A stretch of 64,000 bases of DNA from Wyeomyia smithii. Lineage: Eukaryota; Arthropoda; Insecta; Diptera; Culicidae. The notes under the pieces are model-generated. The model searched no databases. It was not told where the DNA came from and saw only the letters and a program-made list of their open reading frames with translations. Numbering within the stretch: position 1 is the stretch's first letter; each line of letters opens with the position of its first letter. The stretch lies in NCBI RefSeq assembly GCF_029784165.1, contig NC_073696.1:236345271-236409270 (forward strand). The letters run 5' to 3'. The position numbers and the translations under genes were made by a program. Positions 1 through 11,965 of this stretch are shown piece by piece.

Positions 1-199
1 ATATATCAAATACAGGAGAATCGTGATGTTCCGGTAAACTCCAGTTTCGGACTAACGATCATTTTGGGGCGCTCTAAAAATCGTGCTTAATTTATGTGCG
101 CCGGTTCATATCATCCCTAATAATACTCTGCAGCCAAAACAACCTTCAGAGATTTATGTTCTCCCACACAACTTTGTGACGTGGAATCATATGCATATG

Positions 200-600
200 A
201 ATAGAACCAGAGTAATGGATAAATGCAGAATTTTTCGATCAAATTTAATGTCCTTTTAATTGTTAATGATTCTAAAATGACCGGATTCATGAAAGTGAAC
301 CGATTAGTTAATATTTTCATTAATCTAGACAATACTCAAATCATCAGTACTAATTGCTGGTTGCACTGTTTCAACGAGAGCAACCTTCCGAAAAATATTA
401 TTAATACTAGTACATATCAACATGACGATACTAACACCAGTTGAAACTTTTTAAATGTAATAGTTTGAAGCTGCCAAATACATTAAAAAACGCTAGAGCA
501 TGATTTGCGTTATGCCCAACACGCAATCATTGTACTGGTTCCAAACTACATCAACAAATGCGCTGAAAACGCACAATTTTGTATTGGTTTCGCACCATTC
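200..600 (-). repeat. Copy of a dispersed repeat, also at 44980-45910 and 28590-28760
   Basis: The reverse complement of about 223-560 lines up by eye with 45175-45450. Shared landmarks are the segment around GGGCATAACGCA, the phrase CAGTGCAACCAGCAAT, and the run TTCACTTTCATGAATC. The short open frames here on both strands are incidental. The family has no coding capacity that I can see and its ends are not defined. It could be a non-autonomous DNA transposon. Confidence 0.55.
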
Positions 601-620
601 AAATTTCGTGTGAAAGGCTA

Positions 621-935
621 ATTCAAATTCAAGATTTGTAAGATTTATCACATTAGCATCTTGACATTTATTGGATAATGGATTCTTACATTTTTTGGTA
701 GTATTCTTATTAGACCTAGTTCCGTTTTATTTCATCTTTTTCTAACCTTTACCCATTCATTCCCTATCTCTACTATATGCGATTTCTATTGTCAAAGGGG
801 TACGTGTGCGGCGGGGGTTACATACACTTGCTGTCGGTATGACTTAGGGTTGCGTCCCTAGTCTTATCTCATGCGTAAAGACAAAATAATCAAATAGGAG
901 TACTCACTCAATACCGGCTTTACACCATTCCTGCT
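621..935. other. Unassigned spacer
   Basis: AT-rich sequence between two repeats. I see no coding frame, RNA gene or clear repeat here. Confidence 0.4.
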
Positions 936-939
936 TACT

Positions 940-2900
940 CTAGCGACTGCGGAACCACTCATCACTTCGTGCCACGCGGATCCTCCTTCGCCGATCTTCT
1001 ATCGGCACGCTTAAAGCGCCACACTGGGTCCCACCGATGGCGCAATAAGGTATGCCCTTTCTCTTGTGCTGGAGTGCTATCTCCGCCGTCTTGGTGACAG
1101 AGAGAATAGCATCCAGCGTGGACCTGACCTTTCGGAAACCGAACTGGTTACTCACCAGACCGTTTACACCCACCGAGTATTTCAACAATCTGTTGAGAGT
1201 GATCTTTCAAGAACGCTGCCCGCAGTGCCCAGCTGGCAGGTGTTTCTGTTGCTTTCTCCTCTCTGGAAAGAGGCAGTCATACAAGCACTTCTGCATGATT
1301 ACTCGGAACAACCCGAGGACCCCTTTTGTGGCCTTCCTAATAGCCAACCTTGAGATTCCTTTCGGCCCGGTTCCTTATTCGTGACCCTTGGTTCCTCATT
1401 AGCCTCGGCACGACTATCGTCGCTGTCGAATTAAATGTCCGGCAGGTAGACCAACCATACCTGGTTTGTGTCTCAAGGCGCGGAAAGAGTCATCGAGGGC
1501 TTCGGCATCGCTGGTGATCGTTTCGCAGTCGCCAACATGCCTTTGATTTTCCATTGCGATCCTGCTGCTCGGGCATAGTTTCTCGAAACAAATCCACTTG
1601 CTCGCTACACGGCGCTCTACCGTAAGTTTTATGATTCACGCACGTTGCATCCCTCGTCTTGCATGAAGGCACGCACTGCGGAGATTCGCTTTAACGTCAC
1701 TCCACTAGTATACCGGTAGCTTTTCATTCCCAGGCTGGCGAGTCCCAGGCATTTAGGTTGATCAAGCGGAGAATGGCTTGGTCAGCACTCGGGCGGATGC
1801 AACTGCTTCCATCGAGCTCTCTTTTTTTGCCTCCCCAAATACCTCGGCATCGAAACGCGAGGTCTTCCACCCGCGGACAGTTAGAGTGTTGACTACCCGT
1901 CGCTTACCGCCTCATGTTGGGATCTACACTATATACCTTTTGGAGAAGGTAGGTTGCACAAAGCATAGAAGCAGCTCCCTGAAGCAATACCTAGCGGTCG
2001 TTTCGGGGAGTATTATGGGCTGGAGACTGAAGGGTTTTTAGTGGGTCAAACCCTACACCACCTGAGGTTGGTTTTTCAGGTGTTTGCAACAAATTTTCCT
2101 CTACCTGAAATAAGAAAAAAGTTTCATTTTGAGGGCACATTCTGAAATCTCACAAAATGGTTTTGGTCCTATAAATACTCGTAGCCCACTGGGTACTTAG
2201 GGCCTCTCATGACGTTTAACATCCCGTTCTCCAGTACATACCAAGGAGTCACCTCGCAGTCTTTTGTTTTATGGTCTGCACAACTGGCTCTTATCGGGTT
2301 CCTTACAGGTTCAGGATTTGTGCCCTTTCTCGAGCAACTAGTGGTAAACGTCCAGCTGCTGGAGTTTTCGCAAAGTACATATTTACCTAAGCTAAGCTTT
2401 GGTTTGACTGTTTCCGGGCAAGGTTTCCATCTACCGATGGAAGTCGTAAAGTAGCTACCTGGGTCCCCGATAGACCATTATGTGTGTCGAAATGCTACTT
2501 TCACCGTGGATTACTCCGAAGTAAGCGTTCGAAGTTGCACTTTCTTCCAAGGTCCTAGGGACTACCGTCTTGTATGAAACGCCCTTGTTTTTAGCATCCT
2601 TTTGGAATTCAACGATCTTCTCGACCGTGTGAGATCGATGGATGATTCGCTCTGTAGATCTGGCAAGCCTGCAATCCACCATTTCTGCGTATTCTTGAGC
2701 GCCGCTTGCTCAGGGGATGGCCTCATTCTGAACGAGGAGGCGTTTGTCTGCATTTGCTTGGGTGTAGTCGCCCTCCTGGTCTTATCCTATTTTTCAACCG
2801 CATCCGTTCTAGCTACGAGCTCTGGCGTGCTCCGCTTTAGCCTCATCTATGGTGTCCCGAAACAGGAGGAGGCTCAACTTCAAGTCACCGGTGATGTATG
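940..2900 (-). pseudogene. Decayed non-LTR retrotransposon, LOA/R1-like reverse transcriptase and upstream region
   Basis: The minus-strand frame 1188-940 contains SNQFGFRK, then RSTLDAI and TKTAEIALQHKRKGIPYC. This is the conserved start of the reverse-transcriptase domain in R1/LOA-group LINEs (mosquito Lian-like elements are one example). The RT stops soon after: the palm with the catalytic Asp residues is missing, so the element is cut at its 3' side, which is unusual because LINE copies are normally 5' truncated. From about 1190 to 2900 the minus strand holds frames broken by stops and frameshifts, in the place where the endonuclease and gag-like ORF would lie. A gag-like piece at 2753-2455 is a weak guess. 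Only 940-1190 is firmly recognised; the rest is inferred from position and base composition. Confidence 0.6.
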
Positions 2901-3756
2901 ACCTGTTCGCCAAGAACTCGGTTTTCGCATCGAACTTGTTGGACACTACGGCCTCTTTTGGTCTCGTGTCCGAACTTTACTAGTCGATGGACTCGGTGGG
3001 GACATATACGTGTTTGCTGCCTTTTCAGCAATGGATTTCAATGCGTTTTTCTTCGCTTTTTTTTCTACGAAAACCGCTGGATACCTTCACGTGCGAAGGG
3101 TTTGATTGCTGTTTTTTATGAAAAGAGTTAATTTTTCTTTGTAATGGGTCCATTTTCCAGCCGCTATTCATTTTTTTACTGGTGTATACGTTACCATAAT
3201 CGAGATCCCGAGATCGGGAGGCAATGCCTAGGAAAGGTTGTCATAGCGTCCTATGAGAAACTATTTATCGCTCCCGACCGACGTATGTCATGAACAGACA
3301 TATGATCCTACTTCTGCTAGATTCTCACCAGGCAATGAACTCGGAATGTATTGTAAGGCCTACCAGATTTAACAGGCGGTGACCCCTACACCCTACACTT
3401 CGTCGTTTTAAGCCGTTGTCACACGACTTTACAGAGGTAGCTCGATGCAGGTGCCAGCCCAAAATCCTAGGCTTCTCATCATCCGCAACCGTGCACGCTG
3501 CGTTCCTCTATTTTAGGAACCGGTGGGGTTGCTGAAGAGAGGCGATTTCACTGAGTTGTTGTTCTATGTAACCGGCCCTCTGCAGCCCATTGACTCTCGG
3601 CAGGTGTGCGATAAAATTCTCTCCGAGCTGCGCGTGAAGCTCACGATTCTTCGTCGTCCGTTTGTACTCCGCAGAACCTTTCGTTCGAAAGCTCTAGGGC
3701 GTTCAATTGAATTCCTCTGCGTCTTATCAGGGTTTTGAACATTGGGTCATTGTTGA
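2901..3756 (-). other. Probable 5' part of the LOA/R1-like remnant, or unassigned
   Basis: This stretch has the same mixed, moderately GC-rich composition as the LINE remnant next to it and no intact frame. It could be the old gag or 5' UTR region. No motif decides it. Confidence 0.25.
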
Positions 3757-3761
3757 CCTTT

Positions 3762-4438
3762 GAGCTGCCCTAACATTGGGGGAATTTAAATTGCTAGGAT
3801 GCAACACAGAATGCTTGCTTGCGTTGACAAAAATTATTAACTTTCAATGACTTGTTTATTTGCCTTGAAAAAGGCATTTTGATTTCCGAAATTGGATTTC
3901 CTGATGGCAATCTTCGTGCTGCCCTAACACGGTGGAAATAATGGCTGTCTGGCGACACACGCTGAGAAAAACCGCGCTGCTCCTGAGACGTGGTGACCAA
4001 CCACAGGGCTAGTGCTGCTGCTAAGGAAGGACGACTGCTGCTGTCGCTGTCTATAACTATTTTGAGCGGCTCCGGCTGAAACAGGCTCTTATATAGGCCA
4101 AATAGCATGTTTTCAATTGCAAGGTATATGATCCTGTCGACCGTGCTTGGGAAGCAAGCATATAACGACAAATCGGAGGTCGAATTTTTCGTTTTGACAA
4201 GGCTTGACTATTTTCAATAGTACAATAGTGTGAATAATAAAATTACAATTATCTTATTTTGAGAAGAATCTTAGAAGATTTTCCAATCTATTGCTGCAAG
4301 AACGAAGGAAGTCCATCGAATACTAACCGATTTATTAGCATTTGAAATTGGACATATTTTTCACTTTTTTCGGTTTTAGATTTTCATTTCACATCCCTAT
4401 GTAGCCGAACTTTCTGAGAGAAGTATTCTACTTCAAAA
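3762..4438 (-). mobile_element. Truncated copy of the TTTTGAAGTAG-ended promoter-bearing element
   Basis: In reverse orientation this matches the left half of the units at 22681-27549 and of the copy at 40528. It starts at 4438 with TTTTGAAGTAGAATACTTC, carries the TATATAAG box and the downstream AGTCG, and runs into the first part of the internal subrepeats. Compared with the 1623-bp units, about 65 bp between the first and second subrepeat are missing. The frame 4171-3794 (minus) is the translation of this repeat; the same peptide recurs in the other copies, but it spans the TATA box, so I do not take it as a protein. The other terminus is absent. Confidence 0.8.
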
Positions 4439-4854
4439 GTCGTCGATTTTCGTTCGTAGACCTCTAACATTCTGGTAGTATATCCTGATAGGTGTCACGC
4501 GTTCGGTCGGAGCTACTTTGAGCGTGCCATGGAGTATATCTGAATCGAGCGACTACTACCAGTAGTCTGTACCATATAGCATGGGGCGGAGTTGGATTGG
4601 CTTTGAAGACTGCAGCGTGTCGCAACCTAATTGCAGGAAAAATCGTCACACAGAGATAAACTCTTAATATTGAAATACTTGCCCATGCAAGCACGATGGA
4701 AGACCTCCTCTCTAACATCAGCCTCAGGACCGAGACGACTGTGATGAACGCTGGCTGCAGGAGGCAGGACTGAGTTGAGTAGATCGGAGGCTTCCAAAAT
4801 GCTTTCTACTTTGATTGCTTTGATATTCTTTTGATTGCTATACACTGTAATCAA
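4439..4854. other. Unassigned spacer
   Basis: Mixed-composition sequence with no intact frame and no repeat partner that I noticed in the window. Confidence 0.35.
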
Positions 4855-6122
4855 TAGTTTTTCGTTTTCTGTTTATCTGATTCTGATACATTCTCATAGA
4901 ATTTCCGCGTTTCACTGGCACGGTATAGCTGCTCCAGCTCCTCATGCTCACGATCCTCTTGCTGGCGCTTCTTTCGTCTGAGAATCGTGGTCATGTCGTT
5001 CCGTGCCCGTTTGTAATTGGCCTTGTTCTCTCTCGTTGACCCGCCCAGGTATATCGCCCAGGTCCGGTTCTTCTCATTCACCGCTGCCTCGCACTCCCCG
5101 TCATACCAGTCGTGTCTGTCACTCGGTGCTTCCACTCCTAGTGTCGCCGTTGCGGTCTCCACGATAGCCGTGCGAATGCTGCACCAGCCGTCTTCAAGAG
5201 GCAATGCGCTCAGCCCCTCCGCTGTGGGTAGTACCGCTTCAAGCTGTTGCACGTATTCCTCCGCAGCCTGGGAGTTCCGGAGCTGCTTAATGTTGAACCG
5301 CGGGGTTCGGCGGTGTCGCGCGTGGTATTTGGTCGACAGTTTTGAGCGCAATGATACCGCAACTAGGTAGTGGTCCGAGCCAATATCCGCACCGCGATAG
5401 GTACGTACGTTTGTAATGTCTGAGAAGAACCGGCCGTCGATGAGAACATGCGAGCTGTACGTTGGTCAGATGATCTCCAGGTGGTTTTGTGGATATCCTT
5501 ACGGAGAAAGAAGGTACCTCGGACTGCGAGTCCTCGGGAAGCTGCGAAGTTTACGCATCGCTGGCCGTTGTCGTTCGTCACGGTGTGCAGGCTGTGCGGG
5601 CCGATCATCGGCTTGTACATTTCTTCCCTACCAATCTGCGCGTTCATGTTCCCGATGACGATCTTGATGTCTCTACGCGAGCAGCTATCGTAGAGTTTCT
5701 CCAGCTGTGCGTAGAACTCTTCTTTCTCTACATCGGGTCTTCTTTCGTGAGGGCAGTGCACATTGAGGATAGTTTAGTAGTAGAACCGGCCTTTTATTCT
5801 CAACAAACACAACCTGTCGCTGATCGCCTACCACTTGATCACAGGACTCTGCGTCCTGCCCAGCACTATAAAGCCGGTACCCAGCTGCGCCGCCGCTCTG
5901 GTAGTACTGTGCCCTGTGGACACAAATCCTCCGTACTTTCTCTCCTTTCCGGCAAAGCTCCTGGAGCACAACGATGTCGAAGTGGCGGGGTTCCAGCTGA
6001 TCCAGCAGAATCCGGTCGCCACTCAGAGCATTCAGCGATCTACAGTTCCATGTACCGAGCTTCCAATCGTCGTCCTTATTTCGTCGCCTAGGTCGTTGCC
6101 AATTGTTCCGGTTTGTATTCAA
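4855..6122 (-). pseudogene. RTE-clade (JAM1-like) retrotransposon: endonuclease and linker region, frameshifted
   Basis: Three overlapping minus-strand frames (6122-5685, 5761-5363, 5351-4851) together read an RTE-type ORF from its start. The apurinic-type endonuclease motifs appear in order: KLGTWNCRSLN with the catalytic Asn, IVVLQELC with the catalytic Glu, VIGNMNAQIGRE, and GSDHYLVAVSLR at about 5382-5346 with the SDH motif. The linker that precedes the reverse transcriptase follows (RANYKRARNDMT equivalents, KRQQEDREHEELEQLY). In the third motif the usual Asp is Asn, so a catalytic residue is lost in addition to the frameshifts. The reverse transcriptase is missing. Upstream minus-strand sequence (6123-6733 and from 7887 on) is probably the element's 5' region. 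It is inactive. Confidence 0.85.
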
Positions 6123-6395
6123 TTCTTGATTGTTCGTAGTATTTTAATGTTTCGGCATGCTGCCTTACTAGGGCTGCGGATGCCTAGTCTCGCGACGAAG
6201 GTGCCGTTTTGGGTGTAGCTGGCGAGACGCTGCATTTCATAATTCAGCCGTCCGCTCCGGATCAGACGCTGTTTGAGCCACCCCTAACATGGGGAACAGA
6301 CGCTTGGACAAGTTGCCCTCCTAGGAGAGTAGCTCCCCCTTCCCTGTCAGCATACGACCAAGTTCCCATCGGTTCACCGATCTTCACTTCTCGCT

Positions 6396-6618
6396 AAACA
6401 TGTGAAAAGGGCCCATGTGCCATAAGTAAACAAGCCACAATTTCACGTTTTTCAATGAATACAAATTTAATCTACTCGTACAAATAAGATTTTGTGATAA
6501 AAAGAGAATTCTTTTATCAATAAATCTTATTGGTAAGAGCAGATTTCGCTTGTATTGATCAAGAAACGAGAAAATTTGGCTTGTTTACATATGGCACATG
6601 GGCCCTTTTCACGTGTTT
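6396..6618. mobile_element. MITE with about 40-bp terminal inverted repeats
   Basis: The left arm begins AAACATGTGAAAAGGGCCC and continues through ATGTGCCATA to AAACAAGCC. The right arm is its near-perfect inverse, ending TTTTCACGTGTTT. The ~220-bp element is AT-rich between the arms and non-coding. It sits in the 5' region of the RTE remnant. I could not settle the target duplication. Confidence 0.75.
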
Positions 6619-6733
6619 GGCGAGACTTGGTTGCTCGTATCCCAGTCGGTACCACGTGGAGGTAGGGATAGGAGTTGCTGGGCATTATGCTTTGGATCAC
6701 ACTGGGGTCTATTTTATGCCAGCTAGTACGGGT

Positions 6734-7886
6734 CAGGCCCGGATTTGAGGGGGGCAAAGGGGGCAAAGGGGGCAAATGCCCCGGGCCTCCCGATTCCAGA
6801 ATATTACCTCTAAATGTTTTAAGAAAACCTAAATTAATCCACCTAGCGGTCAGACCCAGCCTTTCTCATTCAAACTTTTATTTGTAAAAATAGATTTATA
6901 TGAACGCTTCAATCCAATAAATGTATATTCACTCTTTAGGTTCTAAAATATTGATGTTGTAATCTATACATATAAAAATGCAGTCCGGTTTGTCTGTATG
7001 TTTGATCCATATAGGCTCGAAAACTACCGAACCGATCGACTTGAAAATTTCTATGTAGGGGTTTTTGGTGCCGATAAAGGTTCCTATGATAGTTTGAGAC
7101 CCCTCCCTCTTTTGGAAAGGAGGGGTTCAATACAAATGGAACATACATTTCTGTACAACTCAAGAACAAACCAAGCAAATGAAACCGAATTTGGCATGTG
7201 GATGTTTTAAAGGGTAATAAATATGTCCATAGTGGTTCGACGCCCCTCCCTCTTATGGAATCACATGTTTCTGCACAAATTTCTGCACATATCGGGAAAT
7301 AATCAACTAAATGGAACCATATTTGGCAGGTAAATGTTTTTAGTGGTAGCAAATATCTTCCATAATCGACCTCAGGCAACATTTTGGATTGTAAGATAGC
7401 AACTTCCGGTTTCTGGAAAACAGCCAAAATGGACGATTTCCACCCAATATAATAATATCCGGATAAAGAAAGATACACAGGAGCTAAATTCGACCACAGA
7501 TACCATTTTGAATTCTAAGATGGCGACTTCCGGTTTCGGAAAAACAGCGGCAAACGACCAAATACCACCCAAAAAAGGGAGTATTTTCGGAATCGTAATG
7601 ATGCACTGGAGCCACAAATCAACTTCAGACACCGTTATGAATTGTAAGATGGCAACTTGTGGTTTCTGGAAAACAGCCAAAATGGCCGATTTCCGTCCAA
7701 CATGAGTATCTCCGGATCTAGTCGAGTGATATATGCCTGAGTCGAGTGATATATGCCATTCGGCCCTTTGGAGCACTTTTATACTTTCGGTTTTGCAAGT
7801 GATTGCTATACCTTTCTAGGAGAAAGGCAAAAAAGGCCTCCCAAACAAATTTGCCCCGGGCGCCCCACCGTCTAAATCCGGCCCTG
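6734..7886. mobile_element. hAT-type non-autonomous element, CAGGSCCGGATTT ends, 8-bp duplication
   Basis: The left end is CAGGCCCGGATTTG and the right end, read inverted, is CAGGGCCGGATTTA; both continue with G-rich sequence and GCCCCGGG. The flanking octamers are GTACGGGT (6726-6733) and GGACGGGT (7887-7894), an 8-bp target duplication with one mismatch. CAG ends plus an 8-bp duplication are hallmarks of hAT elements. There is no transposase. The insertion splits the 5' region of the minus-strand RTE remnant and itself carries another repeat. Confidence 0.8.
6812..7836 (-). repeat. GCCTTTCTC-family repeat nested in the hAT element
   Basis: Read on the minus strand, this begins GCCTTTCTCCTAGAAAGG near 7836 and ends near 6812 with the segment containing GACCGCTAGGTGGATTAA. 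Both ends match the copies at 34339-37281. The middle (6960-7740) shares a second internal module with 39340-39900, with runs such as CCCCTCCCTCTT and ACCGAATTTGGCAT. The frames here are short and broken. No transposase is visible. Confidence 0.75.
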
Positions 7887-8229
7887 GGACGGGTGTACTG
7901 CTGGTACGCACTGCCCAGCCGTTTACCAACCATTCGTATCACCATTGATTTAAGTGATACGCTTATCATTTATTTCCGTGCTTGTGTGTAAGTTTTACCC
8001 TTCCGTTTCAAGCTTACTGCTCTACTATACCGAGCCTCTTGCTTCTTTCCATCCTACCAATATCGTCTAATTACAAATCCCTGAAGAGAACTTTCATACG
8101 TTACTTAGATCAGTTTTATTATAAGAGGGACTTTTTCTTGTTAGGAGGACAGCCAACAGGAGTTCAGCTTCCCGATCTCACAACGAACTTCATGACCATC
8201 GCGGGAACGTACTTGGTCATCTGCTGCTG

Positions 8230-8515
8230 GGGTTCCTAGATCAGTTCCTGTTTCGCTTCTATCACTGGCACAAGACAGCTGCTTGAGCTCCTCATGTTCA
8301 AGATCCTCTTGCTGGCGCTTCATCTGTCTGAGAAGCGGGGTCATATCGTTCCGTACCCGTTTGAAATTGGCCTTCACGGTGTCCCTGATAGCTGTGTGAA
8401 TTCTGCATCAGCCGTCCTCGAGAGGCGATGTGCCAATCCCCTCCGGCATGGGTAGTACCGCTTTGAACTGTTGCGCATATTCCTCCATAACCTGCATTAT
8501 TTTTTGCTAGTTTCA
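8230..8515 (-). pseudogene. Second RTE fragment, linker region with internal deletion
   Basis: Minus-strand frames give EEYAQQFKAVLP, SPLEDG, then KANFKRVRNDMT and KRQQEDLEHEELKQL. These are the same residues, in the same order, as the linker of the RTE remnant at 4855-6122. About 40 residues of the longer copy (the part containing DWYDGECEAAV) are missing between TAIRDTV and KANF. It is a separate, short, inactive copy. Confidence 0.8.
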
Positions 8516-11500
8516 ATTTATGGTTCCTGAACTTATTTGATTATCTTGAATTTTCATATTTTTCTTCCCTTTTACTCCGAAACAAATTCAATTGAATTTT
8601 GCTATTCGTTGTGTCCTGAATGTAACAAATTAATTACTACGAGCATGTTTTTCATTTCAGTAATCACTTATAAACTTTTGTTGCTAGACTACCAGGTCTC
8701 GGGAAGCTACGTCGGGTTTGTGGTTTTGGGTGATGGGAGCGGCACTTCTCGCTCCGTCAGAGATGCTTCCGTTAAAGCCACATGTAGGCTTATGCGAGAA
8801 GTGAATGGCACAGTATTCGAGATTCATCACCCCTAAGTAATCTCCCACTGCTAGTCCGGGACTATTTCGTTAGCATCAGCGGTCACCCTATGCGTGTTCT
8901 GGGTTGTCGCCGTGCGCCGCGTCGTGGTGGCATGTAGCTGTGGTATTCGTATTCTATTTTAGTAAGATCACCTAATCACGCTTTTTCCAAGCTATGTTAA
9001 GGGTATTCATGATGATTGCTTATTTTATTGGCTCGACTGGCGGAACTGGCATAGTAAGTTAGTAAACTGAGAAGTGGTAAAATGAAAAAACGGCCACAGA
9101 CAAAAGTGTCCTGCGGGTTGAAGAAGCAACCACACAAAAAATACAATCCGCATAAAATCACATGCATCCCTTCAATTTAAGGCTCATTTCAGTCCTTAGT
9201 TCCAATAATTGACCTCATGAATCTACTTTTCCTTGAAGCCGCATGATTGCAGTAATAGATGCACGTGCCCAGCACAGCCGCAGCATGCAGACCAACGCAT
9301 ACAAACAATCGTTAGCCCCGAGAGACCAGAGATGACCAGCGTTATCCGTGCTGCAGGGTAAACCAGTATGCATTATGAAGCCAAACTACATCAAACAGAA
9401 AATTACGAAACCTCTACTCGTGTCGTAACGTTGAAAAGAAACAAGCAATCATCATTCTTTTCACCAAGTTTACCTAGCTAATTTCTGTCATGTTTCTGCG
9501 TAATCTATTAGAACAGATGCATTCATTGCAGACGGTTTATTCGCTGAAACTCCACATAATTTTGTCATGTCTGGAATTTGACATACTTCGGAGAACTCCT
9601 CAATTATATTTCACCTTTCTTGACCATTAGCATCTCATAAACCAGGTTCTTTCCAGCAAAGCTCGTCCACTTGACTTCCATTTTCTGCCAACTTTATCCC
9701 ACCCATAAGTCATTCATCTCTACCCCGGCTGCGGTTCTTTCTTGGACTGCAGTCAGCAGACCTTGGCGTACGGTGAATGGAATCCCACCTCGGAAAGCTG
9801 ATGAAAAACCCACCAGAAAGCTCTATTCACTGCCTGAAGTATTGCATTTTATTACCACAACCCGGCTAATGTTCTTTCACGCATTTTATAATCGTAAAAT
9901 TAAAGCTAAAAACACAGTGTGGCTAGAAGATTGCTTCTTGTTCATTTGACCTGGTGGCTGAGAAAGATTTCTTTTTATCTCCTTTTCATATCAAGATTTT
10001 GTGGGCAATAAAAGGAAACAAAGCTCAATAGAGTTATCCTACGCCCGGCGCCCGGCCTTTCCCGAGAGAAATAACAGGAATGTTTCAACTAGGCTTTAAG
10101 AAACATTCTGCCGAAGAACCAAATAGTTTACGAAATCACGTACTATCGATTGTGTTTAATGATTTACTTTTATTACACTTATTTTAGAACAACAGCACTT
10201 GTTCTGTAAAGCTAATAAAACAAAATATCCCCCTTAGGCAGTGCAACCGAAACCAGCAGCATGCCAATAAGTCACTCCATTCGATTCGAAGAATCAAATA
10301 GCTTTCTGACTGACAGACGGGGATGGCTAGCTAACAGTATCGCGAACGCCTCCGGGGACGAAATTGAAAAGATCCGACCGAGTGAAGCTGGGCCCACTTT
10401 GGCTCGGTTGATTCCGCTGTCAGCTCCGCCCGACCATGGACTAATGTGATTTGAAATTTACGGTCTTGCTTGCGAAACGGGTGTACTGCCCGGGACACTA
10501 TTGGGCCAATTGATCCACGGTAGACGTTTCAGCCAACAGCGCCGCGGTCCAGTTACTGCCGAGCAGTGAAACATTAATGCATAAATTAGCATAATATTTC
10601 CCGGAGGATTGAAACGGTGACGATTGCCGTACATCGGAAGTGCGACTTGCTGAGTGGATTTTGTTTCGAAAATGGCTGAAGAAGAAAATATCGAACTGTT
10701 GGAATGGTGCTGGGCGTCTGTCCTTTATTGATGAAAGTTAGTTCGTCTGTATGGTCGGAAAGTAAATTAGTAGTCCTCAAGGGTAATGGACAACATTTTG
10801 TTGTAATTCACATACTTAATATATTCGAATAGAAAATGCGAGTTTGAACGCAATAAAAACTTTAAAAAAATATACATTTTTGTTGACCTTACATTCCCGG
10901 ATTGCACTTTACCAATTGTTCTTTCTGGAAAATGGATGCAGCAACAAATAAAATAACGCCTCGCGGTCTAAAATTTTACCACCATATGAATAAAAGATTA
11001 CAGTAATTCCGCGTCAGATCTGTCAGCTCTGATGTTTGCGCTGCATTAAGTCGATGATGTTCTTGGCTGCTAGAAGTTAAACATCATCTCGCAAAGACAG
11101 TGTTTACCATTGCCTTTCTTCCCAGCGACATTGACACAAGGCACAACCCTGACAAAGGGTGGGGGCGGGGCACAAATGGTAGACTCGACATTTACCTTTA
11201 CCCTTTAGCTAGAGAGTCCTACCTACTGTCGTTGTTGGCTTTTCCGGGTGTGCAGTGCACGTATCGCGACATAACGAGGTCTCAAGTGTGCGAAGACGCG
11301 CATTGCTCGCGCTTACGTGCCCGGAGAACGGCAATCCGGGTCAAGCGGTGAACGAGAAGCTGCAGAAATGCTAAAATATTAATGTCGCATATTTCAGCCT
11401 CTGCTTCACAGGCCGTGCTCTCGTATGGTGTTAATATCACATGGCCGTGCTCAGACGGCAGAGATGTTTGCTTTTCGCTCCCGGGAAAGGCCTCAAAACG

Positions 11501-11935
11501 GGAGCTTACTATCTTCTACTAATAGCTAATATCACATAATGAAAAAAAATAATCGAAAGCGGAAATCTTCTCCGTGGTTTCATAGAAAAAGCCGCGATGG
11601 CAAGGAAAGTTTAAATTGGATAGAAAAGCTGTCAAATAATGTAAAGAACCAAGTGTTTGAGATTGCTCTTAGCAAAGATGCTGTTTCTGAAAAGGTGAAA
11701 TATATTATAACCATTTTTGGTTTTTAGCACGTGCAATCCTGAAAATGATATTAAATGATTTAAACAAAATTGATTTCTTGCGTATGGTTCAAATCGTTGA
11801 AACTAAAATATGGTCCAAACCGTTACCGTTTTTGAAACACCCATCAAAATTGACGTTTTAAACATATTTTATATATGTTTCGTTATTCAACAGTGATTTT
11901 GCCCTAACTTTTGAAGCTTGGACTTGTACCTTGAC
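8516..11935. other. Largest unassigned stretch: no gene or clear mobile element seen
   Basis: I find no reading frame with recognisable domains and no partner repeat elsewhere in the window. The segments at 10240-10560 and 11090-11360 are more GC-rich and less repetitive than their surroundings and may be low-copy sequence (regulatory DNA or non-coding exon), but nothing in them decides this. Short frames at 9671-9949, 10261-10449 and 11100-11351 have no visible domain or splice context. Confidence 0.35.
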
Positions 11936-11965
11936 ATGGACTAGGATTTGGACATGGATTTGAAA

